Source: a bacterium (lineage in GTDB: Bacteria > JACRDZ01 > JAQUKH01). Taken from it: a DNA stretch of 64,000 nucleotides. The translations under genes and the position numbers were made by a program. The notes beneath the pieces are model-generated. The model was not told the DNA's origin, made no database searches, and saw only the letters and a program-made list of their open reading frames with translations. The stretch spans positions 62,001 through 126,000 of the forward strand of contig JAQUKH010000002.1 of assembly GCA_028719205.1 (NCBI GenBank), written 5' to 3'. This document shows positions 54,078-62,827 of this stretch, piece after piece; the first letter of the stretch is position 1, and every line of letters begins with the position of its first letter.

Positions 54078-55535
54078 ATGATAATGAAACGATATATTAT
54101 TTGTTTTATATTAATTTTTTTCTTTTCAGTTCCATGTTTTGCGCAGACCTCAGATAGCACGCAAACGACGAGAAACGAATTAAAAATAAATAAAGCTGAA
54201 TATGAAGACGTAATTACTTTATTTAAGAAGATGAAGGTTGAAAAGTTTGTTAAACCGGATGTGTGCGGCGGATGCCATGCTGAAATATATAAACAGTGGC
54301 AGGGTTCAATGCACAGCAAGGCATTTATTGACCCGGTTTGGCGTGCCGCTACTAAATTATTTAATGGTGAAGCTAAGACATTAGGGCAAATACTTGAAAT
54401 GAAAACATGCGTGAAATGCCATACTCCGCTTGGATTCCGTTCCAAACTTATTCAGTCCCCGGCAGATAATTATGATGAGCTGGAGGATATTCCCGCGCAG
54501 GGTATTTTCTGCAACTGGTGCCATAATATTAATGAGGCAATCCAGATCGGAGACGCGGGATATGAGGTAAAATCAGGTGAAGGAGAAGAATACGCGTCGA
54601 CCATGATAGGCCCGCGCGAAGACGCGAGATGGAATGATTCAACTAAACTCAAACAATCTGATTTCCATCCGTCGGAATATTCAAAATTTTATACTAAATC
54701 CGAGTTTTGCGGCTTATGCCACAATGTGTCCCATATTGAGAACAAACTTCCGATCGAGCAGACTTATAATGAGTGGAAAGATGGGCCGTACAATAATGGG
54801 GATGATACGACGACTGTTCATTGTCAGGATTGCCATATGAGGCAGAAATCAGGGATCCCTTCCACGGGAAATACTGATAAGCCGGATAATCCCGGGCGGG
54901 CGGCGGATCAAGGCCCGGACAGAGGCCACGTATGGACTCATTATTTTGCCGGCGGGAATTCAATCGTGCCGAAACTGCTGGGGAGCGATATTCATTCATA
55001 TTTAGCAATTGACAGGCTTACGCACTCGGCTTCATTGGAGATAATACCTGATGATTCCTATGTGAAAGGCGCTGTTTCAAAAATAAAAATTAAGGTTACA
55101 AATTCCGGCGCGGGGCATTATCTTCCTACAGGTGTTACCGCGATAAGGCAGATGTGGCTTGATATTAAGATCACCGATAAAAACGGGGCAGAAATTTATA
55201 GATCAGGCGGAATGGATACAGAAGGAAACCTTGAGAAAAATACGGTTTTATTTAATACAATACTTGGGGATAAGGACGGAAATCCTGTTATAAATGTGGC
55301 TCTCGCTGACAGGATACTTTATGATCATAGAATTCTTCCCAAAGGTTATATGGTCGAAAATTACAGTTTTATTATACCCGAAAACGCGGTTTCTCCGCTT
55401 CAGATTGAAACCGTTTTAAAATACCGCAGTGTCGCGCCTTCGCTATTAAAAACACTTTTAGGCGGGAAAACATTAGGAGAGCCTGTTCCGGTAATTGATA
55501 TGGCTATTTTATCGAAAAAAATAGATTTTGAATAA
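54078..55535 (+). CDS. Secreted pentaheme c-type cytochrome
   Basis: 485 residues. Signal peptide (IICFILIFFFSVPCFAQ). Five CxxCH heme sites at residues 63, 111, 145, 211 and 249 (CGGCH, CVKCH, CNWCH, CGLCH, CQDCH). The heme region (60-270) resembles the cytochrome c554/NrfA-like multiheme fold; after residue 290 a non-heme beta-sandwich ending near PVIDMAIL follows (ITNSGAGHYLPTGVTAIRQMWLDI in parts). The best guess is periplasmic electron transfer or a c554-like oxidoreductase. The heme-attachment machinery is not in the window. Confidence 0.88.
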   Translation: MIMKRYIICFILIFFFSVPCFAQTSDSTQTTRNELKINKAEYEDVITLFKKMKVEKFVKPDVCGGCHAEIYKQWQGSMHSKAFIDPVWRAATKLFNGEAKTLGQILEMKTCVKCHTPLGFRSKLIQSPADNYDELEDIPAQGIFCNWCHNINEAIQIGDAGYEVKSGEGEEYASTMIGPREDARWNDSTKLKQSDFHPSEYSKFYTKSEFCGLCHNVSHIENKLPIEQTYNEWKDGPYNNGDDTTTVHCQDCHMRQKSGIPSTGNTDKPDNPGRAADQGPDRGHVWTHYFAGGNSIVPKLLGSDIHSYLAIDRLTHSASLEIIPDDSYVKGAVSKIKIKVTNSGAGHYLPTGVTAIRQMWLDIKITDKNGAEIYRSGGMDTEGNLEKNTVLFNTILGDKDGNPVINVALADRILYDHRILPKGYMVENYSFIIPENAVSPLQIETVLKYRSVAPSLLKTLLGGKTLGEPVPVIDMAILSKKIDFE

Positions 55536-55562
55536 AACTTAAAAATAAAGGAGTTTATATTA

Positions 55563-55889
55563 ATGGAAACAATTGATATCAATCATTTTATGAAAGTAAA
55601 ATTAAAAACCGGTGAGATACTGGAAGCCGCGGCTCATCCTGACGCGGATAAATTATATGTTTTGAAGGTAAATCTTGGAGACAGGATCGTCCAGATAGTC
55701 GCGGGTATCAGATTGTCTTATAAACCGGAAGAATTGATCGGGAAAAAAGTTGTTGTTGTCGAAAATCTTGAACCCAAGCCTTTGAGGGGAGTCCTTTCAG
55801 AAGGAATGATCCTTGCTGCTTCATCTCCGAACGGCCCTGTCATTGTAAGCCCTGAAAAAGTTGTTGAAAATGGAGCCACAGTAAAATAA
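55563..55889 (+). CDS. tRNA-binding domain protein (MetRS C-terminal/CsaA-like)
   Basis: 108 residues, one OB-fold EMAP/Trbp111-type domain: MKVKLKTGEILEAAAHPDADKL, VGDRIVQIVAGI-like LGDRIVQIVAGI, then NLEPKPLRGVLSEGMILAAS (parts). In E. coli and others this domain is the C-terminus of methionyl-tRNA synthetase; here it is separate, so a stand-alone tRNA-binding subunit (metG beta) or a CsaA-like chaperone. ATG with AAGGAG. No metG neighbours it. Confidence 0.88.
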   Translation: METIDINHFMKVKLKTGEILEAAAHPDADKLYVLKVNLGDRIVQIVAGIRLSYKPEELIGKKVVVVENLEPKPLRGVLSEGMILAASSPNGPVIVSPEKVVENGATVK

Positions 55890-55941
55890 ATCCATCCTTA
55901 AATAAAAACTAATAAAAAATTAAAAAAAACCGAAAAAATAC

Positions 55942-55996
55942 TTGACAAATATAATAAATATTATATAATATTTCCTAAGTTTAGTTTACTAAACTT
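55942..55996 (+). promoter_or_regulatory. Consensus promoter with a 20-bp operator for the polyamine operon
   Basis: TTGACA (55942-55947), 16-base spacer, TATAAT (55964-55969). The perfect palindrome AAGTTTAGT-TT-ACTAAACTT (55977-55996) begins 7 bases after the -10, over the likely start of transcription. The XRE-cupin gene starts at 56028, so it is the probable ligand. Confidence 0.8.
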
Positions 55997-56027
55997 TTTG
56001 TTTTGTATAACAGACCTTGGGAATTTG

Positions 56028-56564
56028 ATGAAAATCGGGAAAAGAATTAAAGAATTGCGGCAGGCAAGCGGTTTAACACAGGAAGAGCTGGCCTTAAGGT
56101 CGAATTTAACAAAAGGGTTTATTTCTCAGGTTGAGCATGATTTGACTTCTTTGTCGGTTGACAGTTTAGTCCAGATCCTGGCGGCGTTAGATGAATCGCC
56201 CGCTGATTTTTTTCGTGAAGCGCTTCAGGAAAAGGTTGTTTTTGGGAAAGATGACAGGGTAAAGGTTGAAAAGCGCGGGGTGAAAAGATTCGAACTTTTG
56301 GTTCCGGCGGCCCAGAACAGGGAAATGGAGCCGGCCATAGTTATTTTATCCCAGGGTGAAAAAACGCCACGTGAGGATTCTCATGAAGGCGAGGAGTTCG
56401 GATATGTGGTTGAAGGAAAGATCGCGATCCGTTTAGGCGCTAAGTTTTTTTACGCTAAAGAAGAAGATTGTTTTTATTTTACAGCTAATACCGTCCATTA
56501 TTTGCAAAATGCCGGACGAAAGACAGCTGTTGTTGTATGGGTTTCATCGCCCCCTATGTTTTAA
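56028..56564 (+). CDS. XRE-cupin transcription regulator of polyamine genes (PuuR-like)
   Basis: 178 residues from the ATG at 56028; the longer start at 55998 lies close to the operator. The XRE helix-turn-helix (MKIGKRIKELRQASGLTQEELA, FISQVEHDLTSLSVDSLVQIL, in parts) precedes a C-terminal cupin sensor (EGEEFGYVVEGKIAIRLG, CFYFTANTVHYLQNAG). PuuR, a regulator of this kind, represses putrescine use. The genes that follow make polyamines, so it should sense a polyamine and regulate its own operon. Weak ribosome site (TTGGGA). Confidence 0.88.
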   Translation: MKIGKRIKELRQASGLTQEELALRSNLTKGFISQVEHDLTSLSVDSLVQILAALDESPADFFREALQEKVVFGKDDRVKVEKRGVKRFELLVPAAQNREMEPAIVILSQGEKTPREDSHEGEEFGYVVEGKIAIRLGAKFFYAKEEDCFYFTANTVHYLQNAGRKTAVVVWVSSPPMF

Positions 56565-56616
56565 ATGGCGGTGTAAATAGCCGGCGGTATAAACCGGTTA
56601 GAAGGAGGATGAAAAA

Positions 56617-57042
56617 TTGAAAGCATTAGGACGTCATATTTTGGTAGAATACTTTGGGTGTGACCGTAAAGTCTTAAATAATTTGGATTCGATCAAAAGA
56701 TTTATGGATGAGGCCGCGATTCGAAGTGGGGCTACTATTGTTGACAATGTTTTTCATCTTTTCAATCCGCATGGAGTCAGTGGAGTTGTGGTTATTGCTG
56801 AATCGCATCTTGCGATCCATACATGGCCGGAGTATGGTTACGCGGCTGTTGACCTGTTTACCTGCGGGGAGACTGTTGACCCGTGGAAGGCATTTGAATT
56901 TTTAAAAGAAAAATTGGGTTCAAATCATTCTACTACAATGGAAATGAAACGCGGGCAGATAGAGGGAGTAAAGGTTCTGCGTCATAAACCGGAGATAGTG
57001 GTTGATGAACTGTCAGAACTGGAAGTTCCTGTGGAAGTTTAG
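56617..57042 (+). CDS. speH: S-adenosylmethionine decarboxylase proenzyme (prokaryotic small form)
   Basis: 141 residues, pyruvoyl enzyme that makes decarboxylated AdoMet, the aminopropyl donor. Autocleavage at E62-S63 in [17 protein letters not shown], with H68 and C83 ([10 protein letters not shown]) at the same positions as the Thermotoga maritima enzyme as I recall it. TTG start with AAGGAGG upstream. It follows the regulator by 52 bases and precedes the spermidine synthase by 21. Confidence 0.95.
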   Translation: MKALGRHILVEYFGCDRKVLNNLDSIKRFMDEAAIRSGATIVDNVFHLFNPHGVSGVVVIAESHLAIHTWPEYGYAAVDLFTCGETVDPWKAFEFLKEKLGSNHSTTMEMKRGQIEGVKVLRHKPEIVVDELSELEVPVEV

Positions 57043-57063
57043 GAAAATTTTGTAGATGGGAAA

Positions 57064-58026
57064 ATGCCTAATAAAAGTGAAAGATATATAGTAGAAAAGC
57101 TCAATCCGAATTTCGGATATTTTTATAAAGTTAGAAAAACTTTAATCTCGAAAAGAACAAAGTTCCAAAAGATAGAGCTTGTAGAAACGCCTGAGTTTGG
57201 GAATGTTTTATTGCTTGATAATGTTACCCAGGTAGGCGAGAAGAATGAATTTTTATATCATGAACCAATGGTTCATCCTGCCTTGTGTTCTCATCCTAAT
57301 CCTCAAAATATTTTAATTATCGGTGCCGGCGATGGAGGTATTTTAAGGGAAGTCCTAAAGCATAATACCGTTAAAAAAGTTATAATGGTAGAGCTTGACG
57401 GCGAGGTTGTGGAATTCTCTAAAAAATATCTAACGAACGTCAATAAAAATTGCTTTAAAGATAAAAGAGTAAAAGTTATTGTCGGCGACGGAAGATTTTA
57501 CCTGGAAACCACAAAAGATAAATTTGATGTAGTGATAATGGATATGACGGACCCATTCGGGCCATCAATAATGCTTTATACTAAAGAGTTTTTCCAACAT
57601 GTGAAAAAGGCGTTCAAAGATAAAAGAGGCATTTTAACAATGCACACCGAGTCCCCTATTTCAAGGCCTCAAATATTTAATTCAATAATAAAAACCCTCG
57701 AAGGTGTGTTCAAAAATGTGAATATTTTTTATTTATATATTCAAATGTATGCTACACTATGGTCCATAGGCATATGTTCTGATACAGTAGATACATCAAA
57801 ACTTAAACATGACAGGATCTCGGATATATTAAAAAAACGGAAAGTGGGTAAACTCTACGCGTATTCAGGTTTGATCCATGAATCGATGCAGGCGGAGTTT
57901 CCGTTCATAAGTGATATAAAAAAACAAAAAGCTCCTGTACTTACAGATAAAAAACACGAGTTTTCGGAAAAAATCGATTGTAATTTACATTCTCATTTTG
58001 GGATAGTTGAATTAAAAATAAAATGA
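57064..58026 (+). CDS. speE: Spermidine synthase (aminopropyltransferase 1)
   Basis: 320 residues. Transfers the aminopropyl group to putrescine (or a related diamine). Motifs: LLLDNVTQVGEKNEFLYHEPMVHPAL (parts), IIGAGDGGILREVL, and the catalytic DMTDPFGPS with both acidic residues. ATG at 57064, weak ribosome site. It overlaps the decarboxylase by 4 bases (ATGA), so it is translation-coupled. Confidence 0.93.
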   Translation: MPNKSERYIVEKLNPNFGYFYKVRKTLISKRTKFQKIELVETPEFGNVLLLDNVTQVGEKNEFLYHEPMVHPALCSHPNPQNILIIGAGDGGILREVLKHNTVKKVIMVELDGEVVEFSKKYLTNVNKNCFKDKRVKVIVGDGRFYLETTKDKFDVVIMDMTDPFGPSIMLYTKEFFQHVKKAFKDKRGILTMHTESPISRPQIFNSIIKTLEGVFKNVNIFYLYIQMYATLWSIGICSDTVDTSKLKHDRISDILKKRKVGKLYAYSGLIHESMQAEFPFISDIKKQKAPVLTDKKHEFSEKIDCNLHSHFGIVELKIK

Positions 58027-59123
58027 TTTCGTTTAAAAAAGCTAAAACTTATATTGAAAAATTCGGTTCTCCGCTTTTACTGCTTTCAAAAGACCAGGTT
58101 AAAGAAAATTACAGCGTTCTTAAAAAATGCCTGCCTTCAGTTGATCTTTACTACGCGGTTAAATCAAATCCGAATATTGAGCTTTTAAGGGCGGTCAAGG
58201 AAGTTGACGGTTTTTTTGATCTGGCATCCGCCGGTGAAATAAAGATCCTCAAAGAGCTTAATATCCCCGCGTCAAAATGTATTTACACACACCCGATAAA
58301 AAAGAGAGAAGATATTAAATACGCGCTTGATTACGGCGTGAAATTATTTATTATTGATAATGAATATGAGATCCCCAAGCTTATTGAGTTCAAAAAAGAT
58401 CTGGATGTGCTGGTCAGGATCTCAATATCAAATCCAGATTGTCCTGTGGATCTGTCACTGAAGTTTGGAGCTGAGCCGAAGGACGCGCTGGATCTGATTA
58501 AAAAGGCCCATAAAGAAGGGATTTCAGTCAAAGGTATCAGTTTTCATGTGGGTTCGCAGAATGTAAATGCTTACAAATATATCGAGGCGCTGGAATTTTG
58601 TAAGGATATATTTAAACTGGCCGCGCTTGAAGAAATATATTTTGATACTCTGGATATTGGCGGCGGTTTTCCCGTAAGCTATACTAAAAATATTATGCCT
58701 ATTGATTATTCATGTTCCATAATAAACAATTATCTGGAGAAAAATTTCCAAAATTGCCGTGTTATAGCGGAGCCTGGCAGGTTTATTTCCGCGACCAGTA
58801 TGACGCTGATCGCGAGTGTTGTAGGAAAGTCGAAAAGGAAGGGTATTTACTGGTACTATCTTGATGACGGGCTTTATTCGACTTTTACCGGCAAGGTATT
58901 TGATGCCTGTGATTATAAGATCCTTACTGAAAAGTCCGGTGAACCTAAAGCATGTGTAATCGCGGGGCCTACCTGCGATTCTTTTGATATTATATATAAA
59001 AATATATTGCTTCCGGAACTGGATATTGGTGATATACTGATATTTCCGAATATGGGCTCGTATACGAACGCAAGCGCGACTAATTTTAATTGTATTGAAC
59101 CTACAAAGATAATAGTAGTATAA
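58023..59123 (+). CDS. Ornithine-type decarboxylase (alanine-racemase fold)
   Basis: 366 residues, PLP enzyme of group IV. PLP lysine K47 in YYAVKSNPN, glycine-rich DIGGGFPVSY, AEPGRFISA, DDGLYSTF and the catalytic Cys C318 in AGPTCDSFD, the ornithine/lysine decarboxylase signature rather than the CESGD of diaminopimelate decarboxylases. It likely makes putrescine, which the two aminopropyltransferases use; lysine to cadaverine is possible too. ATG overlaps the speE stop by 4 bases. Confidence 0.92.
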   Translation: MISFKKAKTYIEKFGSPLLLLSKDQVKENYSVLKKCLPSVDLYYAVKSNPNIELLRAVKEVDGFFDLASAGEIKILKELNIPASKCIYTHPIKKREDIKYALDYGVKLFIIDNEYEIPKLIEFKKDLDVLVRISISNPDCPVDLSLKFGAEPKDALDLIKKAHKEGISVKGISFHVGSQNVNAYKYIEALEFCKDIFKLAALEEIYFDTLDIGGGFPVSYTKNIMPIDYSCSIINNYLEKNFQNCRVIAEPGRFISATSMTLIASVVGKSKRKGIYWYYLDDGLYSTFTGKVFDACDYKILTEKSGEPKACVIAGPTCDSFDIIYKNILLPELDIGDILIFPNMGSYTNASATNFNCIEPTKIIVV

Positions 59124-59152
59124 TAAAAATATAAGTACAAGGAGGCTTGGAT

Positions 59153-60025
59153 ATGAAAGAGGAAATATTTCAATCTAATTCATGCCATTTTTGGATAACA
59201 GACGATAGATTTGATAAGATAAGGCTTGAGATAAAGGTTAAGGAAATATGTTTTAGCGGGAAAAGTCCTTTTCAGAAAATAGAGGTATTTAATACCTATG
59301 AATTCGGCAGGGTATTGGTTTTGGGCGGCGTTATAGTTCTCGCGGAAAAGGATGAATACATTTACCATGAAATGATCACGCATGTTCCCTTATTCAGCCA
59401 TCCGAAACCTGAGAATGTTTTAGTGATAGGAGGTGGAGACGGCGGTGTTGTCAGGGAAGTAATTAAACATAAGGATGTTAAGCAGGTAACTGTCATTGAA
59501 ATTGATAAAATGGTAGTTGATATCAGCAAAAAGTATTTTTCCGACTTAAGCGCTGGATTAAACGATAAACGGATAAAAATTATTTATAATGACGGTTCTA
59601 AGTATATCAATGAGATCAAAGAAAAATTTGATATAATTTTAGTTGATTCTTATGATCCTATAGGTACAATGCAGCATTTGACCGGTAAGGATTTTTTTGA
59701 AGACCTGTTCGACCATTTAACTGATGACGGGATCATGGTAACTCCATCCCAATCCCCGATAACTAATTATAATCTTGTGAAAAAAACTTTTAAAAGCCTT
59801 TCAAATATTTTTCCAATAAGCAAATTATATCTTTCCTATCTTCCGAGCAGCCCTTTTGGAATGATGAGTTTCATTATTTGCTCGAAAAAATATGATCCGG
59901 AAAAAGATATAACCGTAACTGGACTTGATAATTTTGACGCGAAATATTATAATATTGATATTCATAAAGCATCTTTTTCTTTACCTACTTTTATTAAAGA
60001 AATGAAACAAAAAGGAGATAAATAA
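59153..60025 (+). CDS. Second aminopropyltransferase (spermidine/spermine synthase-like)
   Basis: 290 residues from the ATG at 59153, with AAGGAGG 7 bases upstream; the TTG at 59147 is rejected. It has VLVLGGVIVLAEKDEYIYHEM, VIGGGDGGVVREV, VTVIEIDKMV and the active-site segment VDSYDPIGTMQHL, where the usual GP is GT. Both acidic residues remain. Divergence from the first copy (320 residues) argues for a different acceptor, for example spermidine or a longer polyamine. Its TAATG overlaps the flavin reductase start. Confidence 0.88.
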   Translation: MKEEIFQSNSCHFWITDDRFDKIRLEIKVKEICFSGKSPFQKIEVFNTYEFGRVLVLGGVIVLAEKDEYIYHEMITHVPLFSHPKPENVLVIGGGDGGVVREVIKHKDVKQVTVIEIDKMVVDISKKYFSDLSAGLNDKRIKIIYNDGSKYINEIKEKFDIILVDSYDPIGTMQHLTGKDFFEDLFDHLTDDGIMVTPSQSPITNYNLVKKTFKSLSNIFPISKLYLSYLPSSPFGMMSFIICSKKYDPEKDITVTGLDNFDAKYYNIDIHKASFSLPTFIKEMKQKGDK

Positions 60026-60603
60026 TGGGCAAGAAAATATTAAATCCTTCGGCTTCTCTTTTGCCTTGTCCTATTGGCTTGATCACAACCCAGAGCATAG
60101 GCGGCAAACCAAATATAATTACATTAGCATGGATGGGTATGATCTCGTCTGATCCGCCAATGGTAAGTATTTCAGTAAGGAGTACAAGATTCAGCCATAA
60201 ACTTTTAAAAGAAAACGGGGATTTTGTAATTAATATTCCGGACGCTAAGGATCTTGAAAGAATAGATTTTTGCGGGACGGTAAGTGGAAAGAATACTGAT
60301 AAATTTAAAGAGGCAAATTTTACATTTGGAAAAGCAGAACAGGTAAAGGCTCCGATAATACTTGAATGCCCTGTTAATATTGAGTGCCGCACAAAAGATT
60401 TTCTGAGCTATGCGACTCACGACGCGTTTATAGCTGAAATTTTGACCATTCAGGTTGATGAAGAGATTGTAGAGAAAGAAGGCGGTAAATGGAATATAGA
60501 GAAAATTAATCCTCTTGTTTATTGTCCGCCAAGCCAGGAATATTGGACGCTTGGGAAAAAAGTCGGAAATTACGGATTTACCAAAGGGAAGATAAATAAG
60601 TGA
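60025..60603 (+). CDS. Flavin reductase-like (FMN-binding split barrel) protein
   Basis: 192 residues: PCPIGLITTQSIGGKPNIITLAWMG (parts), PPMVSISVRSTRFSHKLLKE, GDFVINIPDA. Such proteins bind FMN and act as flavin reductases, or as flavoredoxin in anaerobes. It overlaps the second aminopropyltransferase by one base, so it belongs to the polyamine operon; why a flavin protein is there is unknown. Confidence 0.88.
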   Translation: MGKKILNPSASLLPCPIGLITTQSIGGKPNIITLAWMGMISSDPPMVSISVRSTRFSHKLLKENGDFVINIPDAKDLERIDFCGTVSGKNTDKFKEANFTFGKAEQVKAPIILECPVNIECRTKDFLSYATHDAFIAEILTIQVDEEIVEKEGGKWNIEKINPLVYCPPSQEYWTLGKKVGNYGFTKGKINK

Positions 60604-60621
60604 GGGGGCGTTAATTTCGAC

Positions 60622-60714
60622 CCCTCGTCCTGAGGAACGAAGAAACGAAGGATCTCTAAAGAATAGAAAAACCAGATCCTTCATTCGCTAAAGCTCATTC
60701 AGGATGAGCCTCGA
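60622..60714. repeat. Inverted pair of TCCTGA...GAAGGATCT dispersed repeats
   Basis: Two arms (about 60622-60656 and 60674-60714) are imperfect inverted copies, ending GAAGGATCT in each orientation and beginning TCCTGA. They resemble the widespread intergenic TCATCCTGAG...GAAGGATC sequence seen in many bacteria. A shorter GGGG/CCCC pair precedes it (60604-60624). It lies between the converging polyamine operon and BadF gene and can act as a bidirectional stop. Confidence 0.6.
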
Positions 60715-60739
60715 GGAATAAAAACTCCCCCGGGCTCAA

Positions 60740-61516
60740 TTATTTTAATGCTTTGGCTGCTAATAATGCCGCGCCCAATGCTCCCACTAGTTGCGGGTCA
60801 AAATCAAATTCAGCGAATTTTTGGCCCAATTCTTTTTCTAACGCTGTCCGCATTGCCTCGTTTTTAGCTACTCCGCCTGTAAAAGCAATGTAAGGTTTTA
60901 TTTTCAGGCCTTTAGCAGAATTCACTATTCGTTTTGCCATGGTCTGGATCAATCCCGCCACAATATCTTTTCTTTTGTATTTTTCGGAAAGCAGCGAAAT
61001 AATTTCTGTTTCGGCAAATACTGTACAGGTAGAATTTATCGAGCACGGTGCCTTTGATCGGCAATAAAGCGCGGATAGATCGTGAAGTTTCAGTCCCAGC
61101 GCGTGGGCGGTAACCTCGAAAAATTTCCCCGTGCCCGCGGAACAGCGGTCATTCATATTAAAATCCAGAACAATCCCGTCATTATCTAATATTATTATTT
61201 TGCAATCCTGTCCGCCTATGTCGATTATTGTCCGGATCTTGGGTAAAAGATGATACATTCCTTTTGCGTGGCATGTTATTTCCGTAACGGTTTTATCGGC
61301 AAAAGGCACGTTTACCCGGCCGTATCCGGTGGCAACGATATAATTGATATCTTTTTTCTTTAGAGAGGAAAGCTTGAAGAGCTTTTGGAGCACGAGCTTG
61401 CCGCGGTCTGTTTCTTTGAAAGCGGTATGAAAAATAGTTTCAGCAACGATTTTACCGTCCCTTAAAATTATGCCCTTGCTTGTATTTGAACCGATATCAA
61501 TTCCGATTGTGATCAT
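60740..61516 (-). CDS. BadF/HgdC-type ASKHA ATPase (2-hydroxyacyl-CoA dehydratase activator-like)
   Basis: 258 residues, the standard size of the activator of 2-hydroxyacyl-CoA dehydratases and benzoyl-CoA reductases. ATP-binding DIGSNTSKGII at the N-terminus, DIGGQDCKIIIL, and the [4Fe-4S]-bridging cysteines C125 (RCSAGTGKFFE) and C164 (STCTVFAETEI). In the family the homodimer uses one cluster and ATP to inject an electron. No dehydratase subunits are in the window, so it may serve a remote enzyme or be the stand-alone form of unknown target. It precedes a GGDEF gene. Confidence 0.9.
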   Translation of the reverse strand: MITIGIDIGSNTSKGIILRDGKIVAETIFHTAFKETDRGKLVLQKLFKLSSLKKKDINYIVATGYGRVNVPFADKTVTEITCHAKGMYHLLPKIRTIIDIGGQDCKIIILDNDGIVLDFNMNDRCSAGTGKFFEVTAHALGLKLHDLSALYCRSKAPCSINSTCTVFAETEIISLLSEKYKRKDIVAGLIQTMAKRIVNSAKGLKIKPYIAFTGGVAKNEAMRTALEKELGQKFAEFDFDPQLVGALGAALLAAKALK

Positions 61517-61525
61517 AAAATTTTT

Positions 61526-62827
61526 TTAAAGTACCACCTTTAACATGTTCCTGCCGTTATTTTTAGACCAGTAAAGGCCTTCATCGGCTCTTTTTAGTAA
61601 TTTGTTAATGGTATCATCATTTTTAAATTGTGTTATTCCAAAAGAACAAGTGACGTTCTTATTAAAAGTAAAATTATATTTTTCGATTATCATTCTCAGC
61701 TTTTCAATGAATTGCCCCGCGGTTTCCCAACTGTGACCAGGCATTAAGATCAAAAATTCATCGCCGCCCAACCGGGCGAAAAAATCGGTTGAACGGATAT
61801 TTTTATTAACAAGCCCGGCGATTTCCTGAAGCAAATTGTCACCCATATTATGCCCGTACTGGTCGTTAATATTTTTAAAATAATCGATATCAAAAATTAT
61901 TATAGTTAAAGGGAGATTATACCGCTGCGCTCTTTTGATCTCTAATCCCAGTACCTCGTAAAGCCAGCGCCTGTTATGTACACCTGTCAGATCGTCTGTT
62001 GTTGCCTGAGTTTTAAGTAATTGATTCGCGTGTTTTAATTCTTTTTCAGTTTGTTTTAAGTCATTAAATAAAAGGCTGTATGGTTCTGTAATGCCGGTTT
62101 CAATAATAACTTTATATAACAGATAAAATGCCAAAATTTCGGAAAAATGGCCCACCATATCGCAAAAATCCTGAATACTGATACAGAAGATAAAGGCTAC
62201 TTCGGAAATGATCATAAATATCATAGATAAAATCAATAATTTTAAAGTTTTTTTATCAAAATTATCACGATGTTTGAGAGTAAAAACAATAGCTAATAAA
62301 AAAATAAAAATGATAATATACTCACTTATTATTTTAAATAAAGTCAGCCCATAGCCTTCGATGTAACAGGTTGGGAAGATATTCCAATAAAAAATGGATA
62401 ATAGAATTAAAAAAAACACTGCAATATAAGTCCCAATTATTATATTAAAATTTAAATTTCGTTTAAATAGTAATGGGGCGAAGCAGAAGGAAATACTTTG
62501 AATATATCTTGCGGATATCCAAAGCTGGATAAATAGGTTAGTGCCATGTCCCCTGAATATATTCATTTCCGGGAAAGCAAAGGCATGAAACAAGTCTAAA
62601 GTTCCGATAAAAAAGTATGCTGTGCCTATAAATAAAATATATTTGTTTGCAATGGAATCACGCACATTCCACACAACCATAAAAGTGGAAAACGCGACGA
62701 TAATGCTGAAAACTTCCGCGAAACTGTGGAAAAGAATGTAACTGTATAAACTTGTAAGGAATAATATTAAAAGAGCGGGGAAAAAAAACAAATCGGATAA
62801 AGGCAGGTTAAGGTTTTTCTTTTTCAT
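61526..62827 (-). CDS. MASE3-GGDEF membrane diguanylate cyclase
   Basis: 433 residues. The N-terminal ~230 residues hold seven or eight membrane helices with the MASE3 pattern (YILFIGTAYFFIGTLDLFHAFAFP, WISARYIQSISF, in parts), a short coiled coil, then a GGDEF domain with LGGDEFLILMPG and DDLTGVHNRRWLYEV. The catalytic motif and upstream IFDIDYFKNINDQYGHNMGD are intact; an RxxD inhibition site was not obvious. It starts 57 bases after the gltX stop on the same strand and lies 9 bases before the BadF gene. Confidence 0.92.
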   Translation of the reverse strand: MKKKNLNLPLSDLFFFPALLILFLTSLYSYILFHSFAEVFSIIVAFSTFMVVWNVRDSIANKYILFIGTAYFFIGTLDLFHAFAFPEMNIFRGHGTNLFIQLWISARYIQSISFCFAPLLFKRNLNFNIIIGTYIAVFFLILLSIFYWNIFPTCYIEGYGLTLFKIISEYIIIFIFLLAIVFTLKHRDNFDKKTLKLLILSMIFMIISEVAFIFCISIQDFCDMVGHFSEILAFYLLYKVIIETGITEPYSLLFNDLKQTEKELKHANQLLKTQATTDDLTGVHNRRWLYEVLGLEIKRAQRYNLPLTIIIFDIDYFKNINDQYGHNMGDNLLQEIAGLVNKNIRSTDFFARLGGDEFLILMPGHSWETAGQFIEKLRMIIEKYNFTFNKNVTCSFGITQFKNDDTINKLLKRADEGLYWSKNNGRNMLKVVL

